From an uncultured Eubacteriales bacterium (GTDB lineage: Bacteria > Bacillota > Clostridia > Oscillospirales > Acutalibacteraceae): a stretch of DNA of 64,000 nucleotides. The translations under genes were made by a program, and so were the position numbers. The DNA is taken from positions 43,207 through 107,206 of the forward strand of contig CAKTEU010000003.1 in NCBI GenBank assembly GCA_934552855.1, given 5' to 3'. The notes under the pieces are model-generated. The model was not told the DNA's origin. It searched no databases and worked only from the letters and a program-made list of their open reading frames with translations. Positions 36,001 to 51,000 of this stretch are shown one piece after another (the stretch's first letter is position 1; the number at the start of each line of letters is the position of its first letter).

Positions 36001-39000
36001 AACAACTTCTTCAAGGGTCATGCCGTTCTTGATGAGGCCGACAACTGTCGGAACAAGCGCATCGATAGCTTCGATTGAGCTTGCAATGTTTTCCTTTGTG
36101 AACGGTTCCTTAGGTTCAACTATGACCTTTTTGATGTCGTCACGGGTATAATCGTCATACTTAACATTATAGTTGTTGAGAAGCATGAGGATGATGTTGA
36201 TAATCTTATCTTCGCTGCCTGCAAGGTTCTGAATAACGGTTGCAAGCGGTGTGCCGTCCTTGATGTCTGCTGCCTTGCAGATGAGAGCAAGAGCGTTCGG
36301 AGTAAGAATGCTGCCGAGAACATACATAAGAACGTCTGCCTTCTGTGCGCTCCATGTTTCGGTAATATTTCCGATGAACTTCGGATCCTGAGCTCTCTGT
36401 TCGGCTGTGATATCTGCGCAGTCAATGACGTGTTTACTCATATCTACGAAGAAGTCCGGAGCAAGAATCTGAATAACCTGAACACTTACGCTGCCGTCCT
36501 TAACAATAAGACCGGAGAGTTTTTCGTTAGCAAGCTTAACGAGTGCTTCGCCCTGGTTGCCGGCAATGTTTTCAATGTCGTTAAGATCCATGTTGATGTA
36601 CTTCTTAAGAAGTGCGTTAACATCATCTTCCGAAACGATTGCCTTAACGATGTTAAGGATTCCCTTGATCGGGCTGAGAACATTCTTGATAACGGTGCTT
36701 ACGCCGTCGTTTGCAATGAAGAATGATGCAGAGCCGAGAAGTTCAAGTACTGTTGAAATCGGGCTGTTGCCAAGTTCGTTGACGAATGCGAAGAGTGCGT
36801 CAACAATTTCTTTAAGCATATCGTTTGCGCTGTCAAATTTGCTGTCTTTTCTGATTGAAATTCCGAGAGCCTTTGCAAGCGGAACGATAGCATTTTCATA
36901 AGTGTTTACACCTGTGAGCTTGAGATTGTCAGTGATAATTGTAATTTTTTCGCCTCTGAAGAGGAAGTCAAGAACCGGAGCAAGAACTCCTGTGAGTTCA
37001 TAAACAACGTTCAGGAACTGAGTTCTGTTGGTGATGCCCCAAGCATAAGTCGGGATTACCGAAGTCTTATGAACAGGATTTTCACCGTCGGTCATAACTG
37101 CCTTGAGTTCATATGCACCGTCCTCAGCCACAACAGCCTTGCCGTCAACAAAGTTAACTTTCTTGCCGCCGAGGTCGCTTGAAGCGTCGGTGTAATTTGC
37201 AGTAATGTCCTTATTATCTGCGTCCTTGCCGGTTACATAGGTGTAATTATAAACGGTGTCGTGCTTTGCAATGTCTGCCCATGTGAGAGCATCCTTTGCT
37301 GCCTGAGTAACCTTTCCGTCTTCGCCAACGTTGCCTTCAACGCTCTTATCAATGTAGCTTTCGAAGAAGCTGTTGAGAGCGTGGCCTTCAATCATGAAGC
37401 TTGCCGGAGTAAGCTCTTTCTTAAGAAGGATGTTGACAACCTTGTTGATTGTTTCAAAGGTTGAGTTATCCATTGTTCCGAATACGCCTGCGAGCAAGCC
37501 GATAAGCTTGTTCATAACGTCATCGTTGAATGCAAACTTCTTAAGGAGATAGTCGATGATGTTTGTAACATCTGCTCCGTCGCCGAGATTCTTGTAAATG
37601 TCGGCAACAAGTTCATTCGGGTTATCCTGAGAAGCAAGAATTTTGATAACCTTCGGAACAGCTCTTCCGATGATTGCGTCAATCTTTTCGATTGAGGTTG
37701 TGACTGTTTCACGGCCGCTGTAATCAACGCCCTTGTAATCGGTCTTAGCATAGCCAAGATACTTGAAGATCATCGGGAAGACATCAGACTCGCCGTTTCC
37801 GTTGAGAAGCTTGATGATTGTGTCAACAAGCGTTGACGGATTGTTGATTGCCTTTTCAAGAATACCGCGAAGTGTATCATCTTCGATTGTGTTGATGTCA
37901 AGGCCAACAAGATCAAGGATAGCCTGAATGTTGTCTGTTGTAAGAAGCATTTCGGTGAGAGCGATGAGAGTATCTGCCGGGTCACCGGTGATGTTCTTGC
38001 CCCAAGGTTTGCTGTCAATTGCATCCCAGTCTGTGTCAACTGCCGAAGGCTTATAGATGATCTTTCCGTCTTCGCCGAGTTTTGCGGTTTGGGCTGCAAT
38101 GTCTTTGAAGTTGATGTCAATGTCAAGGTTCTTCAGGTTCTTCTTGACGATTGAACGGATGAGGTCTTCAAGAGTTGTTGCGTCAAGATTGATGTTTACG
38201 CCAACGGTTGCATGGTTGGCTTCAACGTCCTTGCCGGTGTAAAGCTTGAGAACTTCTGTTCCGTCAGCAATGGCCTTAAGGTCAACTGTTACGGATACCG
38301 GAAGGATACCCTCAACTGCCTTGATAAGTTCGCTTATCGGAGCGATGAGGTTTGAAACGATTGTTGTCAAACCGTTCTTGCTGATTGTGTAAGAAAGGTT
38401 TGCAAAAATCGAAAGGATGTAAGTTACAAGATTGTTTTCGTTTGCGTCAACAACGCCGAGAATTGCTTCAAGGATATAAGCAAGCGGGCTGCCGTCGCCT
38501 TCAAGTGTCTGTTCATACTCAGCCTGAGTTTTAACGTTCTCAACGCCGAGTGCCTCAAGGAGCGGGATAATTGCGTAGTTGTAACCGCTGCCGCCCATGA
38601 TGTTGATTTCTCTGAATGCGCCGATTGATGTGCCGTATTCGCTTCCGTCAAACTGATATACGCCGCCGGCGAGGATGAGTTTGAGTACGAAGTTAAGCGG
38701 CTTAAGGAGATCGGTAATTGCTTTGATGAGCGTTGCCGAATTGTTAACGCCCCAAGCAAAGTCGCTCTTAACCTTTGAAGCCTGAACATCTGTATAAACA
38801 GTGTTTCCTGCCTCGTCCTTAACAATGTTGCCGTCCTTATCCGTCTTCGGTTCAAAGACCTTTGTGAGGTTATAAACCTTTTCGCCTGCCGCTGCCTTGT
38901 AATCGGCTGCAACTGCGGTAACGTTGCCTTCTGCGTCAACCTTAACATGAGTGTCGGTTGCTGCGCCGAAGAAGGTTGCGGTTTCAGCCTTGGTGTCGGC

Positions 39001-42000
39001 TGTTGCTTCCTTAATTACATAAGTAAATTCATACTTGGTGTAATACTTAGCAACGTCTGCCCAAGTGAGGTTGTTGATTGAAACATAACCTTCGGTGCCT
39101 TCCGTCTTGCCGTTATTAACTGCAGCAAGAGCAGCGTTAATGTAGCTTGCAAGTGCGGGTGAAACGGTTGCGTAGTATGCCGGAGTGAGCTTAATGTCAA
39201 CTCCAACGATATCTTTGACATATCCGAGAACATCGGTTACGGTCTTCCAAGTCTTTTCATCCATGTTGCCAAGGAGACCGACAAGGAGATCAACAACTGT
39301 GTTTACGATGTTGTCATTATAGAGATACTTAGAAACAAGTTCGCTTACGCTGCCCATTCCGACAATGTCAAGAACCGGATTGATGAGTGAGTCAAGAACG
39401 GCAATAGCGTTCGTTGTCTCTTTATAGGTTACGGTGCGTTCACCTTCTGCTTGTGCTTCTGTTGCATACTTAATTGCAGTCTTCTTAAGAGCCTCTGCAG
39501 GATCCTTGATTGCCTTGTATTCAACAACATACTTGTTGAAGAGTTTGACAAGGATTGCAACAACGCCTTCAGCAGCACCTTCTGATGTGAGATTTTCAAT
39601 GAGCGTTTTAACAAGTGCAGCTGCGTCTGCTGTGTTGATGAACGAGCCGAGAACGTTGTCTTTAAGAACAAAGTCAAGAAGTTCAACAACAAAGTATTCA
39701 GCTTTGCCCTTGATGGTTGTAATCTTTCCGGATTCAGGAACAACACCGGTAACCGGTTTGCCGTCCTTATCAACGATTGTTCCGTCGGAACCGATAAGAG
39801 TTTCGTCAGCCGATTTTCTTACGGTTGAAACGTTTTCATAATCGCCGAGCATTCCGGCAAGAGTAAGGATCATGTCTGCGCTGAGCTTGAAGTTGATGTT
39901 TGCGTTTGCAAGAACACCATTGATTGTTGAGATGAGACCCTTTTCGGTCTTCTTATCTTCGCCTTCACCTGTTACGGTGTCTTCAAGCTTGAGAATGTTG
40001 AGGTGAAGTCTTACGCCCTCGTCCTTATAAAGCGGGTCAATCTGTGCAAGGAGTGCGTTGACGAACGCAAGAACGTTTTCAACTGCATTGTAAAGATTGT
40101 CGGAACCGAGGAAGTAGAGAACACTTGCGAGATTCTTTGAAATGTAATCAAACGGAGCAAGTGTGATGTTGTTAACAAGGCGGAAGAGTGCGTCAACGAT
40201 TTCATTGAGCATATCCTTCGAATTGTCGATTGCATCAAATGCGTCTGCTGTCGGAAGTCCGGTGATTCCAAAGGCTTCAAGAATCGGAGCGAGTCCTTCT
40301 TCATAACCCTTTGAACCCTTGATTCTGATGTAGCCGTTTCCGGTTGCGTTGTCGTTTGCTACTGTATCGTCGGAATCGTCGCCGTCGATGCTGACCTTCT
40401 GATAGGTCTTCTTGTCGCCGTAGTTGACGAGTGTAAGGGTCTTGCCCTGAAGAACAAGCTGAAGAACCGGGAAGAGCGGGTTAAGAATGTCGCCGATGAT
40501 GTCGATGAATGCGGTCTTCTTAGCGGTGAAGTCTGCTGCGCCGTTGATGCCCCAGTTGTAATCGGTGATTACCTTCGTTGCCTGAATCTTATCGCCGTTC
40601 TTATCAAGAACAAATTCAGTCTTATTGTTCTTGGTCTCGGTCTTATAAGAGATTGCAAGAGTGTACTTTCCGTCATCTGCGTAAGTTGCGATTCCCTTGT
40701 CATCAATGTTGGCATTCTTTCCGTCAAGACCTGCAACACCGTAGCACTTAGCTGTGATGTCTTCGCCCTTGTCGTCCTTTTCGCCTGTCTTATAAGTGTA
40801 TTCGTACTTGGTGTACTTATCTGCGATCGCCTTCCACGAGGTATCTGTTCCGATGAATTCGGCAAACTTGCCGGTTCCCTGTGCAAAGCTCTGCGGATCA
40901 AGAGTGATGTCTGCAACAATTTCAAGTGCGGTTGAAATTGTGTTGAAGGTCTTTTCATCAATTGAGCCGAGTGCTCCAACGAGGAGAGCGATGATTGTGT
41001 TCATCATGTCATCGGTGAATACCATATCGCTGAGAAGGTGTTCAACAATGACTTTGAGACTTGCATTATTACCCCTATCGGTGTTGACCCATGTGAAGAG
41101 TTCTTCAAGGAAGTCGGGCTCAGCCTTGGTAATTTTTGCAATTTCTTCGTCAGTCTTGCCATCCTTCTTAGCCTGAGCAACTGCATCGCTATAAGCCTTT
41201 TCTCTGCTGTCAGCGAGCATCGATTCGATCATCGGTGAGAGCGCATTGAGTGCTTCACGAAGAACAGTGTCAAGCTTTTCGGGAAGTTCTTTAACCTTAC
41301 GCTGTGTGTCCTCGTCAAGTTTATTATAAGCGGAGTGATCCGGAGTGATATACTTGCCGTTGAGTTTTGTGTAAGTTACATTGTAACCCTCAAAGAGTTT
41401 TGTAAGAATTTCTGCAAGTGAAAGACCGCCGTTGTTGCCGTCAATAAGCTTGCTGAGAATTACAGAAACCATGTCGTCTGTGTTATTGAGGTCTTTCTTA
41501 AGAAGTCCTGCAATAGCTCTGACAACTTCTTCGGAAAGAACGGTATCAAGGAGATATACAAGCGAGTCAGCGGTGCTTACGCTGAATGTGTCAACAACAT
41601 AGCGGCTCTTAACGATGTCGCCCATGGTGTCTTTGTTGTAATCTGTGCCGGCAACCTTAACAAGTTCGTCGTTGGCACCCTTGTACCAATAATATTCCTT
41701 AGAGTTATTACGTATCGGGTTAATTGTGATTGTGTGGCTTACATACTGATCAAAGAAGTCTGACTTGAGAGCATCGTTGTTGAAGAGCGGAACTTCATTT
41801 CCGTCAGCGTCCTTAACTTTGATTCCTGCAAGGATACTGTTGAGAACTCTGATGATGTTTGATCCGTTTTCACCTGCAATGCCGGTGATTTCCTTGATTG
41901 TGTATGACTTATAGTTTGTAACATTTCCGTCCTTATCGGTTTCAGTCTGATCCTTACCTGCGCCTTCGGGCATATAATCGCCGATTACAGGATAGAGAGC

Positions 42001-45000
42001 CTTACCGATTGCCTTTTCAACCATATCGCCTATAACGGGATATGCAAGGTCAAGAAGAGCAAGTACCGGTGAAAGGAGGTTTGTGAGAACGGTCTGGATA
42101 CCGTTAGATGCGATGAAGTATGAAAGCTTCGGAAGGAGTTCAAGGATATATTCGAACGGTCCGTCGCAAATGCTGTCAAGTGCCTCAAAGATCGGGTCTG
42201 TGATAGCGGTAAGCGTTGTTTTGCTATTCTTTGCCACCATGTAAGCTCTCGGTTCAACAAGTTTTGCTGAATCTCTCTTTACAAGAACCTGAAGAAGCGG
42301 AAGAATTGCGTTTTCATATCCTGTGTTACCCTTGATTTCGATGATGCCCTTGCTGTTTTCTTCGTTAGCAAGAACCTTGATCGATTCGCCTCTGAAGAGG
42401 AAGTTGAAGACAAATTCAAGCGGAGTTACAACGCCTGCAAGAATGTCAACAAATGCGTTCTTCTTGGCTTCAAAGCCTTCTGCCGAAGTGATGCCCCAAT
42501 TCTGGGTATCCGGATCAAAGACTGACATTGTGCGAACAATTGCGCCGTCGTCGTCCTTCTTAGCTTTCGGAACGCCGTTTGCTGCATCAGCCCAAACAGC
42601 TCCGTCCTTATCGGTTGCCTGTTCAAAGCCGTACCAAGTCTTTCCGTCTGCTGTGAAGCTTCCGGTTGTTGCATCGGCAAGTTCAGTCTTGCTGTACTTA
42701 TATTCCGGAGTGTAGTTGTAAACGGTTTCGTCCTTATCGTTCTTGCTTTCTGTTACGGTGTAGGTAACATACTTGTAAGTCTTATAATGGTCAGCAATTT
42801 CTGCCCAAGAAACAACGTGTTCGGTTGTCTTGAAGTCTTCGCCGTCCTTAACCTTTTCCTGTTTTGTAACCTGCTTGCCGTTTTCGTCAAGAGCTGCGGT
42901 GAGATCCTTTGTTACACCGTCAATTTCGGCCTTCTTGAGGTCTGCCGAATTTGACCAGTATTCCTTATTGGTGTCATAGGTGTACTTGTACTGAGTCTCA
43001 TAGACATAGTCACGGCCTGTGCCTGTTTCTCCGCCCTGTGCAGCGTTATAAGCTTCCTGAAGAACCTCTTTAAGCTTAGCCGATGTTGAAGCTTCGATGA
43101 ATGCCTTCGGAGTGAGGTCAACGCCGACGATATCCTTAACAAGCGGAAGAACGGTGCTGAGCGTTCCTTCAAGGTTTTCGCCGCCGAGAAGTCCGATGAG
43201 TGCGCCCATAAGGGTGCTCATGGTCTTGTCGTTGAAAGCGTATTCCTCAAGGAGAGCGTGAACGATGTCCTTAACGCTCATGCCATCGGTGATTGAAACT
43301 TTTCCGAGAAGTGTCTTGAAGGTTTCGTTTTCTTCAAGCATCGGAGCAAGCTGCGGGATTGCGGTGAGGAGTGAAAGGTCAAACTTTCTGATTGCACGGC
43401 GAAGCTTACGTTCGGTAAGAGCTGAGCCGTCCATATAAGTCTCATAGAGATAATCGATCTTATCGAATGAGAGATATTCAAGAACCATGGTGTTAACATC
43501 ATAGTCGTTGAAGTAAGTCAGAAGAACCTTGAAGATTACATATCTGTTTTCGCCGGTTACGGCATCAAGGATAGTCTTGACTGTTGAGCCTTCGGAAAGA
43601 TCAAGGTCAGGAGCAACTGACTTGAGAATGGTTTCAAGAGTGGTTCCGCCAAGGATGGTTTCAGAAACAATCTGAATGAGGGTGTCTGCACGGTTTGCAA
43701 CAACGCCCTTAACGTAATACTTACCGTTGTTTTCGGTTGCGGTAAATACACGTTTTGTTTCAACATCCTTGATTGTGCAGGTCTTTGAAACGATATCTTT
43801 GAAGAGACCATTAACCGAAATACCGATGTCGATTTTATTCTTTTCAAGGATCTTACTGATAAGGTCTTCAAGTCCCTTTGCGGTGAGGAAGGTGTTGATG
43901 AAGCTCTTGATGTTGTCAACGTTTGCAATGCCGTTCGGCGTCATAACGTTTTCATTGATGGTCTTGAAGAGCATCTTATAGATGTCAAGAGCAACATATT
44001 TATTTCCGTTTGCTTCAACTTCCTTCTTGGTAACATCGTTAACGAGGTCAACAAGTGAAGTGAGCGGAGCGATGAACTGTTCAACTGCCTGAGCAAGACC
44101 GTCGCTGTAAACGAAGAATACAAGCTGCGGAAGAAGGTCAACGATGGTTCCGACCGGCGAAGAAATGATCTTCATAATAAGCTGGTCGATATATCCAACG
44201 ATGATTCTTGTAAACTCAGCGTTGTCAAAAATCTTTTTACCGGTCTTTTCATCAGTTCCTTTTACCGTTGCGTCATCAAGCTCAGCCTTTGACTTGATGT
44301 TGTCAATTCCGAATACTTCAAGAAGCGGAATAAGGAAGCGGTCGTAGCCGTCGCCTGCGCTGATATAAACGCCGTCAAGGATTATAAGGTCGTCTTCGGT
44401 GAGAAGAACTCTGAGAATCGGAGCAAGCGGAGTAAGGATGTTTGTGATGAGAGAGATAACGTCGTCATAGTTGCTGATTCCGAAGCTTCCTGTGTCCGGA
44501 AGTTTAACTTCGTATTCTTTCTCATACTTGCCTTCTTCAACTTTGTAAATAACGTTGCCTTCAGCGTCCTTAAGCGGAATCTTGTTTCCGTCGTCGTCAA
44601 GCGTATAGTTGCCTTCAGCATCCTTTTCATAATCCTTCGGAATCTTGTTTCCGTCTTCATCAAGAGCGTAAACCGGGATAAGCTTGTTGTCCTTGTCGAG
44701 CTTATAGATTTCCTTGGATGTCGGATCAAATGCAACTCTGCCGGTAACATTGCCGTCAGCGTCTTTAACTTCGTAATAGCTGTATCCGTCGCCCGAAAGA
44801 ATATCGGCTTCCTTGATATCGGTGAGGTCAGCAACCTTAACAACCTTGAACTTGTTGTAAGCGTCTGCCCATGAATTGCAGCCTTCGAAGTACTTATCAA
44901 TTGCCGAATTCTTAACACCCTTGAATGCTTTGAGGGTAAGGTCAACTCCGTCAATGAGGCTCGGAAGCTTATCGATAACCATTCCGATTGTTTCGTTCGA

Positions 45001-48000
45001 GCCGATTGCCGAAACAAGGAGAGTCATGAGCTTGGTTGCAAGACCTTCGGTAAATACAGTTTCGCCGGTCTTTTCGTCCGTAACGGTTCTGTCTTTGAAG
45101 AGGCTTGCAATGAGGTTCTGAGCCATCTTTTTAACATTTTCGCCGGAGAGGTCAAGACCTGCAAGAGTGCCCTTAAGTGAATCAATCTTGTCAAGGAACG
45201 GAATAACTGCCGGAATAACCGCTTCAAGGAGTGAGTCGATATCCGAAGGAAGCTTGTTAAGCTTATCCTTGTCGATTCCGATAGTTTTATAATCGATCGG
45301 ATCGGCATTCTTGATATCGTCATAATTCTTCTTGTCGGTTCTTGACGGTTCATAAGTTACGTCATACCAGGAAAGAAGGTCAATAAGAAGTCTTTCAACA
45401 GCTTCCGGATCGTTGAATACGCCGTTAACAAGGGTTGCAAGAAGTGCGTCTGTGTTATCAAGCGATGTTCCGTCGGTCGGAGCGTACTTCGAAAGATCGA
45501 AGTCATTCTTGAGAAGACCCTTGAGAAGGTCAAATACGCCGTCGGTGAATACGACCGTGTTAAGGATTTCAAGAAGTACCGATTCACGGTCAACAGTGTA
45601 TTCAGTTGCCTGAACTCTGTTGATTTCGCCTGTCGGCTTGCTGTTGACGTTCCTTGTAATCGTTACCTTTGCAACATACGAAGCGGAAATTTTATTTCCG
45701 TTGCTGTCGTCTCTTTCCGGGTTCCACGAGCAAGCGGCAAGGTCATAGAAGATGGTATCGCTGATGATTGACGAAAGCGGAGTTTCGTTAATCTTAACGC
45801 CGTCAATGAACTGCCAGATAATGTCAAGGAGCGTGTAGTCCTGGTTAGCGGTGTCGTCGTTCTGTGCGGCTCCGCCGGCTGCAGGAGCTTTTGCCGGTGC
45901 TTTTGCACGAGCCTTTGCCGGTGTTGCTGCTGCTGCTTCTTCAGGAGTTTTGATGAAGTTTGCAACAACGTTATTGCTGCTTTCGCTTTCCTCAATGATA
46001 TTGAGTGCATAAGCTGCTGTTGCGGCAAGAACTGTCGGCTGCTCTTCGGCGACAAAGCTTGTTGTTGCAATGCCTGCGTCTGCATTTGACTTCTTGATTG
46101 CGTTTCTGAGAAGATCCTTAATAGTATCAAGAAGGTTTATGCTGTAGATCTTATCAAGTTTTTCTGTGATTGTTGTGATCGGAGCAAGAAGGTTTTCTGC
46201 AATTCCGTCAAGAACGTTACTCTGAAGAGCACGTGCAAGATACGGAATAATTGTTGCAATTGTTGAAACCGGTCTTGCGCAAAGCGAATCAACGAGTGCA
46301 AAGATTGCGTCGGTGAGGCTTGTGAGCATAATCTTGAGATTATCGTCTGCATTGCCTCTTACGCTGTCTGCGCCGTAGATGGCTTTATCATAGGATTCAT
46401 AATCCTTATAGAATGTTTTAAGATACGGTGTGGTATCATTTCCGTTTGCATCCTTACGGTTAAGCTTGCTTACTGCAAGAGCATTGAGAAGCGGAAGGAT
46501 AACACTGCCATAGCCCTTAAGACCACGAATGTTGATCTTATCATAGATTGTGAGATTTCCGCCGGTGAGAAGGAGTTCAAAAATTCCGTGGAACGGAGCA
46601 ATGATACTCCAAATGAAGTCCACAAAGCCTTCACGGGTTGTGATGCCCCATGCTGCATGAACACGAACTTCCTTAAGCTGTTTGGAAGTATCGTCAACCA
46701 TTTTGGCATCTCTTCCGTCACCGGATTCGGTATAGACGTTACCTTCCTTATCGACCCAAAGGAGATTGCCTTCAGCGTCCTTGGCCTGTGTCTGAGCGAA
46801 GGAAGCGGAAACTTTGACTGCGCCCTTCGTTGTTTCTTCACATTTGCCAATGATTTCGCCGTTCTTTGCAACGGTTACAAACTCGCCGTCAAAGCTGTTA
46901 TCTGCCGAGTAAACCTTGGTTGTCTTTTCGTCGGCACCCTTTCCGGTGGTATATGTATAAACATATTCCATGTACTGAGCGGCAACCTGATTCCACTTGA
47001 GCTTTTCAAGTGTTGTCTTCTTTTTGGCTGTTTCATTGTACTTGTTAAGAGCACCGGTGATAAGACTGCTCATTACATCGCCGGAGTCGGCAAAGGTCTT
47101 CGGGCTGATGTCATATTCGGTTGCGCCCTGAAGAATCTTTACAACAAGGTTAACAACCTGTGCGTTGTTGTCGCTTCCGAGTGCGTTGAAGAGAAGCGAA
47201 ACAACGTTATTGATGTTATCGTCTTTATAGAGATAGTTATTGAGAAGCTTGTCAACAACATTTTCAAGGGTAAGCTTGCTTTCTTCAGTGAAACCAAGCT
47301 GAGCAAAGAAGCCGTTTTCGTCCTTAAGAAGGTCGCCTTTGAAAAGGTCAAGAACGGTTCCCACAAGGCTGTCAAGGTTATCAATAGCGGCAGAAGTCTT
47401 AACACGTGAAATTTCAGAAACATCTGTGCCTTTTGCTTTTGCTTCTCTGACTTCTTCAAGGGTCTTGTAACCGCTGTCTTCATAGAAGTCGTAATGTCTT
47501 TCACCTTCGATGTTGATAAGTTTGATGGCTTTTGCCTCGTTAACCTTATAACCGGTTACAAGCGAAACAATAACGTCAACAAGAACTTCGGGGTTATTGA
47601 AAACGTTTGTGATAATAACGTCAAGAAGTTCTGCTTCATCGGTGTTCTTATCGGTGAGGTCATAGCCGAGGATATTGCCGAGCATCTTCATGATGGTTGT
47701 GTTTTCATCAATGAAGTCGATGATGAACATGAGAATTTCAGCGCGGCTAACCTTAACCTGACCGGTAGCACTGATGTCAACAAGCTTTCCGCCGCCGGCT
47801 GCGGTTCTGTCGCCCGGATCGCCGAGAGCGGCAATCTTTCTGAAGAATTCTTTGAGAACATCCTTACGGATATTTCTTGCTTCGGTGAGTTTTGCGTTCT
47901 TATCGGCTGTTGAAATACCTTCTTCTTCGGATTCACGAACAAGCTTCTGAGCTGCAAGTTCCTGAGCGTTGTCAAGGAAGTAGCCGATGCCGAATGAATA

Positions 48001-51000
48001 CTGCTTCTTCTGTTCATCGGTAAGGGTTCCCTGATCATCCTTCGGAGCAAGAACACCGGAAAGATCAAATTCGATTGAACCGACAAACTTGAGAAGTGAA
48101 TCGGTGAGTGAAAGAACGTCAACCGATGCGGTTACGATGTCGCCAGCAAAGTATGTCTTTCCGTTCATGACGAATGCGTCAAGCTTTCCGTCACCGTCGG
48201 TATCGGTGTTGAAGCCCTTGATGAAGTTCTTTTCATCGTCGGTTTCGCCAACAACCCAAACATACTGCATAAGAGCATTCTGGAAGTTCTTCCAGCTGCC
48301 GGTTGCAAGCATGTCAATGAGTCCCGAACCGATTCCGTTGAGGTTGAGGTCAAGAATTTCTTCGCCCTGTCTCATCTTCTTGGTTCCGATTCTGTCGGTA
48401 AGGGTTGTTACCGGAATAAGAATGTTTGAAAGAAGAGTGGTAAGACCGTCGCCATAAATGAAATATGAGAGAGTCGGAAGTGCGGTTGCAAGGGTTGCAA
48501 GCGGATGTGTTGCAAGAATTTCAACAAAGTTGAAGATGTAATTGATGTAAGTTGCGGTACCCTTCTTCATTCCGTCGGAGCTGAACTTTCCGCCCGGAAC
48601 AACAAGCGCCTTGAATTCTTCGCCGGTAAGAAGCTGAGTCGGAATCTTTTCGGAATCAACCTTTCCGGTGTTCATCTCTTCAAGGAGAGTTTTTCCGTTT
48701 TCGCCTGTGGTGGTCTTGAGGTAATCAAGGATTCCGTCAAGGCCGAGAGCGTTAAGAAGGGGAACAAGAACGTTTTCATAACCGTTGTTGCCTTCAATGT
48801 TGAGGCCGCCGTCAAAGAGGTTGAGTCCAACATCGGCGGTGAGCATTGCAAGAACGGATGAAAGCGGGCTGAGCATTTCCCAAATACCATCGATAAAGTG
48901 GTCCTTCTTCTTGGTGAATACGTTCTGAATCTTATCAATGGCATTTTCGTCTGCAGTGATTGTGTCAAGACCCCAAGACCAACGTGCACTGGTCTTGTCA
49001 AAAACCGGTGTTACATCATAAAGCTTTTCTTCGCCGTCAACGGTTGTTTTGTATTTCTTGAGCTGATACGGATAGTCAAGAGCTACCTCGGTCTTTTCGC
49101 CGTCAGCGTTCTTGTATTCATAGATGTACTTTCCGCCTTCTGTTTTCTGGTTGTACTGGCTTGAATACTGAGTTCTTACATAAACGGGAACACGATCGAT
49201 GATCTCTCCGTCTTCGTTATAAACGGGTTCGGTCTTGTCTTCTTCTTCACCGGTTGCTTCGTTGGTAACTTTTTCGGTGAGAAGTTTCGGCTGGCCGTTT
49301 TCCATAACAACGTTGCCGTCTTTATCGAACTCGTAGGAGATATAGCTGTGGTTTTCAAAAATCTGATCCCAGGTTACTTCTGTTTTTTCTGTTGTTCCGG
49401 TAAGAGCAGCATAAAGCTTTCCGGTTTCGGTATTGAATTCAAGGGTGCTGGTATCAAATCCGTATGTGAGATAACCAAATGCGTTAGTCTTCTCCTTCTG
49501 GAGCGGGTGCGGAATGTGAGCCTTTGCTTCAATTCCGGTGCCGTTCTGTTTTGCGGAACCGTCGCACCAATCCTTCCAAAGGAAGCGGCTTACGGTGATG
49601 TCAAAGCCGGCGCCCTTAATAAGATTAAGGATAACGTCAACGTTGCTCATTGTTCCGAAGAGCTTTGAAAGAAGGTTAACAAGAAGGTTAATGATGTCAT
49701 CGGTGAAGAGGTTTTCGTTGATTACCGACTGAAGAAGTTTCCAAAGTCCGTTGCCCGACGTGAAATCATAGCTGATCGGAAGTTCGAGAATTCCTTCTTC
49801 GATGAGAGCGGTAACGATGTCCGGTGTTGCCTTCTGGATAACATAGTCGATGTTTTCGATTGCACTTTCAACCGAATCCTTTGTGAAGTGATCCTTGGTC
49901 TTTTCCCAATCATATCCCTTGTGAACAATACCGTATACGTCGGTACTCCAAAGGGCATTAACGTCATCGTCACTGAGCTTTTCGTCAAGCTTGTTCATCG
50001 ACTCATAGAAGTAATTTGTCTTTGAATCGATCTTATAGTCGGTGAGAAGGTCGATAACAATACCGGTGAGAACGTCAACCTTGAGTCCGCCGCCGTCAAT
50101 GCCTTCGTTAACTTTCTTAACGATGTTGTCAACAATCTTCATATTGCGTTCTCTTGAAGCAACGTCTTCTTCTGTCTGGAAGCCGTTTGCGGAAAGAACA
50201 GCCTTGATGATGTCTGCAACGGCTTCAACCATTTGAGTTGAAAGAAGCTGACGAACAAGAGTGATGAGAAGCTGACCGGGAGACGCTTCAAATCTCGTCC
50301 ACTTGCCGCCCTGTGTTCCGTTTGCGAAGGTACGGGTGGTGTTTACAAGATATGCTCTCTTTGAAGAGTCTGCAGCGATTGAAGCAAGGTCAAGAATATC
50401 CATCTTGATATATTCTGCGTTCTTCTTTTCCGTGTCGGTAAGGCTTGAATAGTCCTTGTCAAGGATTGCGGAAAGAAGGTCGTTGAGAAGGGTTTCAATA
50501 TCAAGATACTTATTGAGGAGACCTCTGATATCAAGAGTAATTGCTCTTGAAAGAATAGGATCTGCAATGTCAAGGAGCTGAAGAACCGGTGAGATAAGGT
50601 TCTGAACGGCCTTTGAGAAGTCGCTCGTCTTTACGCCGTTTTCTTCATAAGTGTAAAGGAAGTATGCAATATTCGGAAGTTTTTCGAACAAAACAGCAAT
50701 CGGAGCTTCAAGAAGTCCCTTCTTATTTCCGTCTTTGGTTCCAACAAGAAGGTCGGTCAAAGCGTCAAAAAGTGCTGTGAGCGGAGAAGCTTTCATTGTT
50801 GCCAAACGATTGCCGCCCTTTACTTTGTTCGGGTCGATGTTACCGAAAAGTGCCTTGTTGTACTCGTTCTGAGTCTTCTGAACGGCGCTGTCAAGGCCAA
50901 GAGCTTCAAGAATCGGAACAATCGCTTTACCGTAACCGTCGTTACCCTGAATTGTAAGCTCGTCTGCAAGGGTGATGTCTTCACCGCAGATGAGGAGCGA

